Positions 8,489-16,697 of a DNA stretch of 64,000 bases are shown one piece after another. Under the pieces are notes generated by a model. That model was not told the origin of the DNA and made no database searches. It saw only the letters and a program-made list of their open reading frames with translations. The position numbers and the translations under genes are program-made. Numbering within the stretch: the stretch's first letter is position 1; the number at the start of each line of letters is the position of its first letter. The stretch comes from Actinomadura hallensis (lineage in GTDB: Bacteria; Actinomycetota; Actinomycetes; Streptosporangiales; Streptosporangiaceae), in assembly GCF_006716765.1 (NCBI RefSeq), contig NZ_VFPO01000001.1, positions 4,154,001-4,218,000 of the forward strand. Direction: 5' to 3'.

Positions 8489-8872
8489 GTGAACCTCGCT
8501 TTGTGGATCGCCGCCGGCCTGCTCGCCGTGATCGCCCTCGTCGGCGGCGTGACCAAGACTTTCGTGCCGAAGGAGAAGCTGGCCGCGCAGCGCGGCGGCG
8601 AGTGGACCGGGCACGCGTCCGCCGGCTTCGTCAGGACGCTGGGCGTCCTCGAACTCCTGGCCGCGGCCGGCCTGATCCTGCCCGCCGCACTGGACATCGC
8701 GCCGGTCATGGTGCCGGTGACCGCCGTCTGCTGGGTCCTGCTCATGATCGGCGCGATGATCACCCACGGCCGCCTCGGCCAGTACGTCCTCGTCCTGGGG
8801 AACGCGCTCTATCTGAGCTTGGCGGCCTTCATCGCGGTCGGCCGTTCCACCGTCGAGCCCTTCACCGGCTGA
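8489..8872 (+). CDS. DoxX-like small membrane protein, probable ECF41 target
   Basis: 127 residues with four predicted membrane helices (about 3-20, 45-64, 70-92, 95-115) and the DoxX-type segment GGVTKTFVPKEKL. The GTG at 8489 follows CTGGAGA at a proper distance. DoxX-like proteins are common partners of ECF41 sigma factors and of oxidative-stress functions, but their biochemistry is poorly known. The gene is divergent from the ECF41 gene and preceded by a promoter-like element matching that of the sigma gene. Confidence 0.8.
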   Translation: MNLALWIAAGLLAVIALVGGVTKTFVPKEKLAAQRGGEWTGHASAGFVRTLGVLELLAAAGLILPAALDIAPVMVPVTAVCWVLLMIGAMITHGRLGQYVLVLGNALYLSLAAFIAVGRSTVEPFTG

Positions 8873-8879
8873 CCGCCCG

Positions 8880-9308
8880 TCACCCGTCGTCCCGACGGCG
8901 TCGAAGCCGGCGCAGGCCCTCCTCGGCCCGGCGAGCCGCCTCCTCCCCGCGCTTCTCCGCGAGCCGGGCGATCTCGGCCGCCGCCTCACTCGCGGCCCGC
9001 CGCGCGTCCGGATCCAGCCGCCGGGCCTCCCGCTCGATCTCCGCCTGCCGGGCGGCGATCTGCTCGGTCATCCTGCGCCGGGCGTCCTCCACCCGGGCGG
9101 CCTCCCGCTCGATCGCCTCCCGCCGCGCGGCCTCCTGCTCGGCCGCCCGATGCGGGTCCCGGGCCTCCCGTCCGCGCCTCCGTGACCTGAGGGCGAGGCG
9201 GGCGAACGGAATGGCGAGCAGGACGGCGGCCATCGCCGCCAGCGGCCACCAGGGCAGTTCCAGCGCCCGGACACCCGTCATCGTCCCGGCGACCGGCCGG
9301 CTCCACAT
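8880..9308 (-). CDS. Hypothetical membrane-anchored coiled-coil protein
   Basis: 142 residues. One hydrophobic segment (about residues 17-36, PWWPLAAMAAVLLAIPFARL) is followed by a long Glu/Arg/Ala-rich helix with heptad-like EIEREARRLDPDARR repeats, a likely coiled coil facing the cytoplasm. I chose the ATG at 9308 because GGGAGGG lies 4-5 bases upstream; a longer frame extends into the RidA remnant. It converges on the DoxX gene, ending 8 bases from it. No family recognised. Confidence 0.55.
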   Translation of the reverse strand: MWSRPVAGTMTGVRALELPWWPLAAMAAVLLAIPFARLALRSRRRGREARDPHRAAEQEAARREAIEREAARVEDARRRMTEQIAARQAEIEREARRLDPDARRAASEAAAEIARLAEKRGEEAARRAEEGLRRLRRRRDDG

Positions 9309-9414
9309 CGCACCCTCCCGGATCGGCCACGCGAACCAAGCGATTCCCGGCGATCGTTTCACGGACCGTACGCCTGCGCAGCGCTCGATCGCCGATCCGG
9401 GAGTCCCCGTACAG

Positions 9415-9600
9415 AAGTCGAGGACGGCGACGACGGCCCTCGACCTCCACGAGCTGATCACCGTAGCCCAGCACCGTCACGCCCATCAGCGTGCCGGGAA
9501 CGTCGTGGTCTCCGAAGGCGTCCCGGACCACCTCCCAGGCGGTCACCAGGTCCTCCCGCCTGCCGGACGCGACCAGAACCCTGGTGCTGATGCGAACGGA
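9415..9600 (-). pseudogene. RidA/YjgF-family remnant (5' end missing, frameshifted)
   Basis: On the minus strand the frame after a TGA at 9603-9601 reads TRVLVASGRREDLVTAW, then DVPGTLMGVTVLGYGDQLVEVE. This resembles the C-terminal half of a RidA-family deaminase subgroup. One extra G after VEVE shifts the frame; in the next frame the expected AVVAVLD ending follows. No start codon or N-terminal half is found in frame. It is therefore a decayed copy of about 60 codons, not an expressed gene. Confidence 0.55.
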
Positions 9601-9705
9601 TCAGCGTGACGGTACGACCCATGTGGCGGTTTTCTGTCGATCATGCGGAGACGGCCATCGTGTCAAAGGCCCCCTCCGCGACGCCCCCGGTCATCCCGCG
9701 ACCTG

Positions 9706-10071
9706 ATGGCGGTGCTGGAGAGCGGACTGCTCGCGGCGGCCGTCGGCTGCGCCCTGGCCAACGCCTTCGAGGTCGGGGCCAAGGCGGCCCGGGCGCGGTT
9801 CGTGATGCGGAACTCCGCCGAGGTCGGCGTGCCGCGAAGCTGGATTCCGCGCCTCGCCGTCCTGGAGGGGGCCGGGGCCGCCGGTCTGGTCCTGGGGCTG
9901 CTCGGCCTGCCGCTCCTCGGACTGGCCGCCGCGATCGGTCTGGTGCTGTTCTTCGTCGGCGCGGTCATCGCCCACGTGCGGGCGCGGGTGCTCCACAACA
10001 TCGCCTTTCCCCTGGCCTTCCTGGCGCTGGCGATGGCGGCCGCGGCGTACTTCGCGCTGCCGCCCGGCTGA
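9706..10071 (+). CDS. DoxX-like small membrane protein (second copy)
   Basis: 121 residues with four predicted hydrophobic helices and the DoxX-type pattern FEVGAKAARARFV, PRSWIPRLAVLEGAGAAGL and AVIAHVRARVLHN. ATG at 9706; the ribosome binding site is weak. It is only distantly similar to the DoxX gene at 8489, so the two are paralogues rather than a recent duplication. No operon partner follows. Confidence 0.65.
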   Translation: MAVLESGLLAAAVGCALANAFEVGAKAARARFVMRNSAEVGVPRSWIPRLAVLEGAGAAGLVLGLLGLPLLGLAAAIGLVLFFVGAVIAHVRARVLHNIAFPLAFLALAMAAAAYFALPPG

Positions 10072-10114
10072 CCCGCCGGCGAGGACGGTCCCGGGACGAG
10101 TGGTTCACGCCGCG

Positions 10115-10178
10115 GTGCCGGTTCACGCTGGTGCCGGTTCACGCTGGTGCCGGTTCACGCTGGTGCCGGTTCACGCTC
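10115..10178. repeat. Four tandem copies of a 16-bp unit
   Basis: GTGCCGGTTCACGCTG is repeated perfectly at 10115-10130, 10131-10146 and 10147-10162, and a fourth copy at 10163-10178 differs in its last base. A degenerate half copy (GGTTCACGCCG) precedes it at 10102. It begins about 45 bases after the DoxX stop and lies well upstream of the secreted-protein gene. Confidence 0.95.
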
Positions 10179-10413
10179 CGGTGCGCAGGGTCCCGGGCGC
10201 CGCGGCAATCGACCGCCGACCCATTTCGACCGAATACCGGTTATTCGCTCCACTTTCCCCCGGGCAAAAGAGTAAAAAATCGCCGTCCGAGGTGTCGAGG
10301 CATTCCTCCAGGGGGACGCTTCGCTCGTCTTCAAGGCGGTCGACAGAATGGGACAAAATTCCATTCCGCCTTGACGAAGTCAGTCCATCGACGGCGAAAA
10401 GGAACATTTCAGG
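10179..10413. other. AT-richer leader before the secreted-protein gene
   Basis: About 235 bases clearly richer in A/T than the surroundings. No convincing reading frame or hairpin seen. A TTGACG at 10371 lacks a good -10 partner. AAAGGA about 12 bases before the ATG at 10414 may serve as ribosome binding site. Confidence 0.4.
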
Positions 10414-11214
10414 ATGTCAAACAAAAGAATGGGCAGGAGCATCGCCAGACGGCCGGCACGCGGCCTCCTCGGCCTCGCCCTGGCCGGGTGCACCGTCTTG
10501 GGCCTGGCGTCGCCTTCCGGCGCGGAGGCCCCCACCCCATCCACTTCCGACAAGTGGGGCGTCATCAGCCGCAACACGATCGGCTCGCCGAGCGCCTTCC
10601 TCAGGGACGGGCCGTTCGGCCGCACGAGCACCGACCCCTCGGCCCGGCAGTCACCGCCCTACGGACAGGGAAGCCTGCAGCTCATCGTCGGCGACGGCAC
10701 GGAGAAGATCGCCTTCGGCAACGAGACGAACTTCGACGGCCTCCGGCTCGCCAACATCAACACCCTGACCTACTGGGTGTTCGCCGGAATGGACAGCCTC
10801 ACCGGAATCGCCCTTCCGGGCGTCTACCTGGAGGTCGACCCCAACCTGACGCCGGAAGTGAACTACTCGAGCCTGGTCTACCTGCCCGGCGACTCCACCA
10901 CGCCGTCGTCACCGGGTACCCCCCTGCCCAACGTGTGGCAGCGCTACAACGCGAGCACCACGAACAGCGCGTGGTACGCCACCGGCGCCACCGGGTCGGC
11001 GATCGGCTGCACCCTCGCGACACCATGCTCGTTCTCCGAGCTGAAGTCCAGGCTGCCGGACGCGGAGGTCTCCTTCAGCCTGGGCATCACCAAGGGCAGG
11101 GACACCGCCTTCATCGGGGCCGTCGACGGACTCCAGGTCAACAACCTGGTGTACGACTTCGAGCGCCTCGGCGTCTTCACCAAGGCCCCGTTGCCGACGC
11201 AGCAGACAGGCTGA
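10414..11214 (+). CDS. Secreted protein of unknown function, beta-sandwich-like
   Basis: 266 residues. The N-terminus has a twin-Arg-poor but typical Sec signal: RRPARG, then a hydrophobic stretch (about 17-33) ending in SPSGAEA, with likely cleavage near residue 38. The mature part is rich in Thr/Ser/Asn with many aromatic residues (TYWVFAGMDS, YLEVDPNLTP, NVWQRYNAS, SAWYATGA) and one Cys pair (near residues 202 and 208). It ends in VDGLQVNNLVYDFE, a pattern seen in secreted beta-sandwich domains. No enzyme motif is visible. The neighbours give no clue. Codon use is somewhat less GC-biased than the rest of the window. Confidence 0.7.
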   Translation: MSNKRMGRSIARRPARGLLGLALAGCTVLGLASPSGAEAPTPSTSDKWGVISRNTIGSPSAFLRDGPFGRTSTDPSARQSPPYGQGSLQLIVGDGTEKIAFGNETNFDGLRLANINTLTYWVFAGMDSLTGIALPGVYLEVDPNLTPEVNYSSLVYLPGDSTTPSSPGTPLPNVWQRYNASTTNSAWYATGATGSAIGCTLATPCSFSELKSRLPDAEVSFSLGITKGRDTAFIGAVDGLQVNNLVYDFERLGVFTKAPLPTQQTG

Positions 11215-11336
11215 CCGGCCGGAGGACGTGACGTGAGGCGGCATCCGCCGCCGCAGGGGGCGTGCTCGCCCGTGCGGCGGCGGGTGCCGCCGCCGCACGG
11301 GCCGGATCCGCGCCGGCGGAGCGGATCCGGGGCAGG

Positions 11337-13175
11337 TCACGCGTCGAGGGCGTCCACCTCGGCGGAGGTGCGGCCGCCCGAGAGCTCGGGGTAGCCGGGG
11401 CCACGGTCGAAGAACGGGGCGGGGCCGCGTTCGGCCCGCATGCGTGCGCGCAGGGCCGCGGTCGCCTCCTCGTCCACGGCGCCGTCGGCGAGGACCACGC
11501 CGTAGTCGTCGCGGGCGCCCTCGATCGAGACCTTTCCGTCGCGGACGTCGGCGGCCACCCGGGACGGGTCGCGGTTCAGGGGATCGCCCCAGCCTCCGCC
11601 GCCGGTCGTCCGGATGCGGATGACCTGGCCCGCCCTGACCGGGTGGTCGTCCACCAGGCCCTCCATCTCCTCGCCGTCCACGTCGACGCGGAACGGCCGC
11701 CCCGCCCGGCCGCCGTTGACGCCCCAGCACGACAGGATCGAACGGTCCGCGATCGACATGAAATGGGCGTCGCGGAGCATCCGGATGTGCTTGTCGTAGC
11801 CGAGGCCGCCGCGGAACTCCCCCGGCCCGCCGGAATCGACGGCCAGGCCGAGCCGCTCGACGACGAACGGCCAGCGGGCCTCGGCGAACTCGGCGGGGAT
11901 GTTGCGGGAGTCGGGGACGACGTGGATGGTGTCCTCCCCGTCGGCGTAGTAGCGGCCGCCGGAGCCGCCGCCGAGGACCTCGCGCATCAGGTACGGGCCC
12001 CGGTCGTCCTCCCCGTACACGCCGGTGTAGCGGATCGTCTCCTGGTCGGCGGGCATGCGGCCGCCGGTCGCCTTCGCCAGGACGCCCGCGAGGACGCCGA
12101 GCAGCCGCAGGATGACGAACGTGCGGGCGTTCGTCGGCGCCGGGAAGATCGGCGTGAGCAGGGTCCCCTTCTCCGGGAAGCGCATCTCGATGAGCGGCAC
12201 CACCCCCTCGTTCACGTCGAGCTCGGCGGCGCGTTCGGGGGTGTCGGCCAGGTTCCGCAGGACGGGCGCCAGCCACTTCTTCAGGAAAACGCCGTCCGCG
12301 TAGTCGCCCGCGTGGTTGATGGGGCCCTTCGCCTGCGGCGACGTGCCGGCGAAGTCGATGACCAGGGGGACGTCGGCCGACTTGTCGACGGTCAGCGTGA
12401 TCCGCTGGGCGTGCAGGCGGGGCGGGTCGACGCCGTCGTGCTCGGCGTAGTCCTCCCAGACGAACGTGCCGTCCGGGATCTTGGAGAGCAGCTCGCGGCG
12501 GAACGTCTCGGTCGTGTTGTCGATGATCGCGTCGAAGCACGCCTCGACGTCGGCGCGGCCGTAGCGGTCGAACAGCTCGCCGAGGCGCCGGGCGCCCATG
12601 AGGCAGGCCGAGCACTCGGCGTCCAGGTCGCCGGCGAGGGAGTCCGGCATCCGCGAGTTCCGCGTCATGATCGTCAGCGCGGCCTCGTTCGGGACGCCCC
12701 GGTCCCACAGCTTGATCGGGGGGACCATCAGGCCCTCCTCGAACGCGCTGCGGGCGTGGCTCGGCATCGAGCCGGGGACCGCGCCGCCGATGTCGTCGTG
12801 GTGGCCGAACGCCTGGACGAACGCGACGACCTCGCCCCCGTGGAACACCGGGACCGTCACGCACAGGTCCGGCAGGTGCCCGATGCCGCCTTCCGACAGG
12901 TACACGTCGTTGTGGAAGAACACGTCGCCCGGACGCATCGTCTCCAGCGGGAAGTCGCGGACGACGGGATGGACCAGCGCCGAGTACGACCGCCCCGTGA
13001 GCTTGCGAAGGCGGCGGTCGTGGATGCCCGCGCGGAAGTCGTGCGCGTCGCGGATCATCGGGGAGCGGGCCGTGCGGGCGATGGCCGTCTCGACCTCGCG
13101 TTCCACGGACGCGAGCGTCCCCTCGACGATCTCCAGGAGGATCGGGTCCGTCACAGTCTTCATGGCAGTTTCCAT
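11337..13175 (-). CDS. hyuB: Hydantoinase/oxoprolinase subunit B (HyuB)
   Basis: 612 residues, full length for the HyuB family. Typical blocks are DPILLEIVEGTLASVERE at the start, HDFRAGIHD, RPGDVFFHNDVYLSEGGIGHLPD, QAFGHHDDIGG, DFAGTSPQAKGPINHAGDYA and SGGPGEFRGGLGYD. With HyuA it forms an ATP-dependent enzyme that opens or transforms cyclic amides such as hydantoins, 5-oxoproline or N-methylhydantoin. The ATG at 13175 follows GGAGTGAGG. The gene starts 32 bases after hyuA and is surely co-transcribed. The substrate is unknown; pyrimidine- or hydantoin-derived rings are plausible in this neighbourhood. Confidence 0.9.
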   Translation of the reverse strand: METAMKTVTDPILLEIVEGTLASVEREVETAIARTARSPMIRDAHDFRAGIHDRRLRKLTGRSYSALVHPVVRDFPLETMRPGDVFFHNDVYLSEGGIGHLPDLCVTVPVFHGGEVVAFVQAFGHHDDIGGAVPGSMPSHARSAFEEGLMVPPIKLWDRGVPNEAALTIMTRNSRMPDSLAGDLDAECSACLMGARRLGELFDRYGRADVEACFDAIIDNTTETFRRELLSKIPDGTFVWEDYAEHDGVDPPRLHAQRITLTVDKSADVPLVIDFAGTSPQAKGPINHAGDYADGVFLKKWLAPVLRNLADTPERAAELDVNEGVVPLIEMRFPEKGTLLTPIFPAPTNARTFVILRLLGVLAGVLAKATGGRMPADQETIRYTGVYGEDDRGPYLMREVLGGGSGGRYYADGEDTIHVVPDSRNIPAEFAEARWPFVVERLGLAVDSGGPGEFRGGLGYDKHIRMLRDAHFMSIADRSILSCWGVNGGRAGRPFRVDVDGEEMEGLVDDHPVRAGQVIRIRTTGGGGWGDPLNRDPSRVAADVRDGKVSIEGARDDYGVVLADGAVDEEATAALRARMRAERGPAPFFDRGPGYPELSGGRTSAEVDALDA

Positions 13176-13207
13176 GGCCTCACTCCGTTCGGCGGCTCAC
13201 AGCCGGC

Positions 13208-15262
13208 CTACGCGCGGGTGTTCGCGGTGATGACGAGGTTGCCGTGGCGGTCGAGTTCCGCGGTGAAGCCCGGGTGCAGCGGGATCGTCGAGCCGAACTC
13301 CTCGATGACGGCGGGGCCCTCGATCGCGTCGCCGGGGGCGAGCCTCTCCCGCCGGTAGACGGGCGTGTCCTCCCAGCCGTCGAAGTAGACGGGCCGCGTG
13401 CCGGTGCGGGCGCGCGACGGGTCGCCGTCCCCCTGCGGGCGCTCCGGCAGGCGGGGCCGGGCGATCGGGCCGATGCCGGAGACGCGCAGGTTGACCCACT
13501 CGACGGGGTGGCGCGGGTCGTCGCGGTAGCAGTAGCCGTAGAGGGACTCGTGGGCGTCGTGGAAGCGGCGGACGACCTCGGCGCGGAACGCGTCGTCCGG
13601 CTCGCCCGCGGGCGCGGGGACCCGCACCTCGAACGCCTGCCCGTAGTACCGCAGGTCCGCCGAGCGGGCGACGCGGCCCTCGCCGGGGCCGAAGCCCTCG
13701 AGGGCGAGGGCGCCCATGGCCTCCTCCTCCAGGTCGGCGTAGACGCCGGCGATCAGCGCGGGGTCGAGCTCGGCGTCGCGGACGACGCGGGTGCGGACGT
13801 AGTCGTTCTTCACGTCCACCGTGAGCAACCCGAACGCCGACAGGTTGCCGGGGTTCTCCGGGACCACGGCGGCGGGCATGCCGAGGACGTCGAGCAGCCG
13901 GCACGCCAGCAGCGGCCCGGAGCCGCCGAACGCGACGAGGGGATAGTCGCGGACGTCCAGGCCCCGCTTCACCGTGATCTGCCGGATCGCGTTGGCCTGG
14001 TTCCACGCCGAGATCTCCAGCACGCCCGCGGCGGCCCTCTCCGACGTCAGGCCGAGCTCCTTGGCGAGGGCGTCGACGCCCGCGGCCGCGGCGTCCACGT
14101 CGAGGGGGACCTCGCCGCCGAGCAGGTGCGGCGGGATGCGGCCGAGGACGGCGTGGGCGTCGGTGACCGTGACCTCGGTGCCGCCGCGTCCGTAGCAGAG
14201 CGGGCCGGGGTCGGCGCCGGCGCTGCGGGGGCCGACCTTCAGCGCGCCCTCCGGCGACCGCCACGCGACCGAGCCGCCGCCCGCCCCGACGGTCACGATG
14301 TCGATCATCGGGATCTTGACGGGGTGGCGGCCGATCGTGCCCTCGGTGGTGAGGGTCGGCTCCCCGTCCAGGACGACCGCGACGTCGGTGGAGGTGCCGC
14401 CGCCGTCCAGCGTGACGACGGAGCCGTGCCCGCTGTGCGCGACGACGAACGCCGCGCCGAGCGCGCCCGCCGCCGGGCCTGACAGCACGGTCGTGATCGG
14501 CTGCCGGGCGACCTCCTCCGCCGACAGCACTCCCCCGTTGCTCTTCATCACCAGCAGGGGGGCCGCCGCGCGCCCGGCGATGCGCGACAGGTAGCCGGTC
14601 ATCGCGGGCTTGACGGCGGCGTCCACCAGCGTCGTCACCGAGCGCTCGTACTCGCGGTACTCGCGCAGCACCTCGCACGACAGCGACACCACCGCGTCGG
14701 GGTGCTCGCGGGCCAGGATCTCGCGCATCCTCAGCTCGTGCGACGGGTCGGCGTAGGAGTGCAGGAAGCACACGCCGATGGCGAGGATCCCCGCCTCCCG
14801 GAACCAGCGGGCCGCCGCGACCGCCGACTCCTCGTCGAACGGGCGCAGCTCGGCGCCGGTGTGGTCGAGCCGCCCGCCGACCGTGCGGACCCGGTGCACC
14901 GGGACGATCCGCGGCGGCTTCACCCAGAAGTAGCTGTTGCCGTACCCGTCGGGGACGCTCTGCCGCGCGATCTCCAGGATGAACTCGAAGCCCTCGGTGG
15001 TGATGAACCCGAGGTCGTCGATCCGGCCCTCCAGGAGACGGTTGGTCGCCACCGTCGTGCCGTGCGACAGGGCCGCGACGTCCTCCGGTTCCGCGCCGAG
15101 CAGGCCCAGCGCCTTGCCGACGCCCGCCGTGAACGCCTCCGCGGGGTCGGCGGGCGTCGAGTGCGTCTTGGTGGTGACGACCCCGCCGCCCTCCTCGTCC
15201 AACGCGACGACGTCGGTGAACGTCCCGCCCGTGTCGATCCCGATTCGCAGCCGCCTCGCCAT
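13208..15262 (-). CDS. hyuA: Hydantoinase/oxoprolinase subunit A (HyuA)
   Basis: 684 residues of the HyuA family with an actin-like ATPase fold: phosphate-binding GIDTGGTFTDVV at 8-19, SHGTTVATNRLLEG, LVMKSNGGV, TVLSGPAAGALGAA and TLDGGGTSTDVAVV. It binds and hydrolyses ATP to phosphorylate the substrate amide in concert with HyuB. It is the first gene of the pair; the 143-base region to the divergent FKBP gene must hold its promoter. There is no racemase or N-carbamoylase nearby, so a classical amino-acid-yielding hydantoin pathway is not suggested. Confidence 0.9.
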   Translation of the reverse strand: MARRLRIGIDTGGTFTDVVALDEEGGGVVTTKTHSTPADPAEAFTAGVGKALGLLGAEPEDVAALSHGTTVATNRLLEGRIDDLGFITTEGFEFILEIARQSVPDGYGNSYFWVKPPRIVPVHRVRTVGGRLDHTGAELRPFDEESAVAAARWFREAGILAIGVCFLHSYADPSHELRMREILAREHPDAVVSLSCEVLREYREYERSVTTLVDAAVKPAMTGYLSRIAGRAAAPLLVMKSNGGVLSAEEVARQPITTVLSGPAAGALGAAFVVAHSGHGSVVTLDGGGTSTDVAVVLDGEPTLTTEGTIGRHPVKIPMIDIVTVGAGGGSVAWRSPEGALKVGPRSAGADPGPLCYGRGGTEVTVTDAHAVLGRIPPHLLGGEVPLDVDAAAAGVDALAKELGLTSERAAAGVLEISAWNQANAIRQITVKRGLDVRDYPLVAFGGSGPLLACRLLDVLGMPAAVVPENPGNLSAFGLLTVDVKNDYVRTRVVRDAELDPALIAGVYADLEEEAMGALALEGFGPGEGRVARSADLRYYGQAFEVRVPAPAGEPDDAFRAEVVRRFHDAHESLYGYCYRDDPRHPVEWVNLRVSGIGPIARPRLPERPQGDGDPSRARTGTRPVYFDGWEDTPVYRRERLAPGDAIEGPAVIEEFGSTIPLHPGFTAELDRHGNLVITANTRA

Positions 15263-15405
15263 GACCTAGGGTTTACCGGACGGCCCCGCCCGGCGAACCG
15301 TCGTGAAGTGCCAAGGGAAGCGGTGTTCTTTCGTCAGGCCGCGTTGCCGCTAGGCTGGCCGTTCCACCCGATCCGTGCATCAGACGACACCGCTGGAGCC
15401 CGTCC

Positions 15406-15780
15406 ATGGCGCTTGAACGCCCCGAGATCGACTTCCCCGAGGGCCGGCCGCCCGCCTACCTCGACATCACCGACATCAAGGAGGGCGACGGCCCCGAGGC
15501 CGCCAAGGGCTCGAACGTGTCGATGCACTACGTCGGCGTGTCGTGGTCGACCGGCGAGGAGTTCGACGCGTCCTGGAACCGCGGCTCCACCCTCGACTTC
15601 CAGCTCGGCAGCGGCCGCGTCATCAAGGGCTGGGACATGGGCATCCCCGGCATGAAGGTCGGCGGCCGCCGCAAGCTCGTCATCCCGCCGCACCTGGCCT
15701 ACGGCGACCGCAGCCCGAGCCCCGCCATCAAGCCCGGCGAGACCCTCATCTTCGTCGTCGACCTCGTCGGCGTGAGCTGA
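15406..15780 (+). CDS. FKBP-type peptidyl-prolyl cis-trans isomerase
   Basis: 124 residues covering a single cytoplasmic FKBP domain without signal peptide. It shows MHYVGVSWSTGEEFDASW, GRVIKGWDMGIPGMKVGGRRKL, IPPHLAYGDRS and LIFVVDLVGV, including the Tyr, Trp and Phe residues of the active-site pocket. It is a protein-folding helper. It is monocistronic, divergent from hyuA and convergent with the coxG-like gene (10 bases between ends). A TAGGCT at 15351 could be its -10 box, giving a leader of about 45 bases; the -35 box is unclear. Confidence 0.93.
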   Translation: MALERPEIDFPEGRPPAYLDITDIKEGDGPEAAKGSNVSMHYVGVSWSTGEEFDASWNRGSTLDFQLGSGRVIKGWDMGIPGMKVGGRRKLVIPPHLAYGDRSPSPAIKPGETLIFVVDLVGVS

Positions 15781-15790
15781 CCCCGGCGGA

Positions 15791-16495
15791 TCAGATGCGC
15801 CGCGCCGTGCAGGCGCGCCTGGCCAGGGCGTAGCCGACGGCCACGCCGGCGAGGGCCACGGCGCCGCCGGAGACGAAGGCGGCGGCCATGGGCCACGCGG
15901 TGGCCGGGCGGGCCGGCGCGGCCGCGGCGCGTCCCGCGTAGACGGTGCCGGTTCCGGCGGGAGACGCCGGGGCCGGCGACGCCGCGGACCCGGCCGCCTC
16001 CGCCGGTGACCGGCCGGCCGCCTCCGCCGCGCCGGCGGCGGGTCCGGGGTCCGCGGCGAGCGCGGCGAGGTCGCGTTCGACGGCGGCGAAGAACTCGCCC
16101 GCGGTGCGCTTGGCGACGCTGCCGAGCATCCGCTGGCCGACGCCGCCGACCATGCCGCCCACGGTCGCGTCCGCCTCGTAGTCGATCCGGGTCGAGCCGT
16201 CGCCGTCGGTGAGCCGCACCCGGACGGTCGCGTCGACCGTGCCGGGCGCCCCCTGCCCGCGTGCGCGCAGGACGAACGAACGCGGCGGGTCGGGGTCGGC
16301 GAGCTCGACCTGGCCCACGTAGGTGCCCTGGATGGAGGCGACGCCCGCCGTCACGACCATGCGGTAGGTGTCGGGGCCCGTTTCCTCCAGGGAACTGCAT
16401 CCCGGAATCGTCCTCGCCAGGACCGCCGGGTCCTGGAGCGCGTCCCACACGCGGGTGACCGGCGCGGCGACGGTGACACTGCCGTTGAGCTGCAT
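15791..16495 (-). CDS. coxG: CoxG-like SRPBCC protein with C-terminal membrane anchor
   Basis: 234 residues: an SRPBCC/CoxG lipid-binding-type domain (about 1-145; PVTRVWDALQDPAVLARTIPG, YRMVVTAGVASIQGTY, GGMVGGVGQRMLGSVAKR), an Ala/Pro-rich linker (about 150-198) and a C-terminal hydrophobic helix (about 200-222) followed by basic residues. CoxG proteins tether or help mature CO-dehydrogenase-type molybdenum hydroxylases at the membrane. A molybdenum hydroxylase is encoded 1.2 kb to the right, so the partner is probably that enzyme although it is not CO dehydrogenase. Start ATG 16495. Confidence 0.8.
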   Translation of the reverse strand: MQLNGSVTVAAPVTRVWDALQDPAVLARTIPGCSSLEETGPDTYRMVVTAGVASIQGTYVGQVELADPDPPRSFVLRARGQGAPGTVDATVRVRLTDGDGSTRIDYEADATVGGMVGGVGQRMLGSVAKRTAGEFFAAVERDLAALAADPGPAAGAAEAAGRSPAEAAGSAASPAPASPAGTGTVYAGRAAAAPARPATAWPMAAAFVSGGAVALAGVAVGYALARRACTARRI

Positions 16496-16697
16496 GACCC
16501 GACTGTAGGGAATGACGCCGCCGGGCCGAACGGCAACTTCTGCCGATCACACGCCGAGGTTTGGGCGAAGCTGTCCCGAAGCCCCGCAAAAATGGTCAGA
16601 TATGTCGGGCAGGTTTCGTCGGCTGCGAACTCGCGCCCCCGCCGGCGCGTCAACCGAGGAAGATCATCCCAACCGGACCGAACGGAGTGCGCGGCAC

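Noticed and set aside
8986..9546. A 186-codon minus-strand gene covering the RidA remnant
   Set aside because: Only the first 40 residues resemble RidA; after the frameshift the translation becomes Arg/Gly-rich noise overlapping the coiled-coil gene.
16496..16697. ydaO-type (c-di-AMP) riboswitch before the polysaccharide deacetylase
   Set aside because: Such riboswitches occur before cell-wall enzymes in actinomycetes, but the conserved core was not found here.
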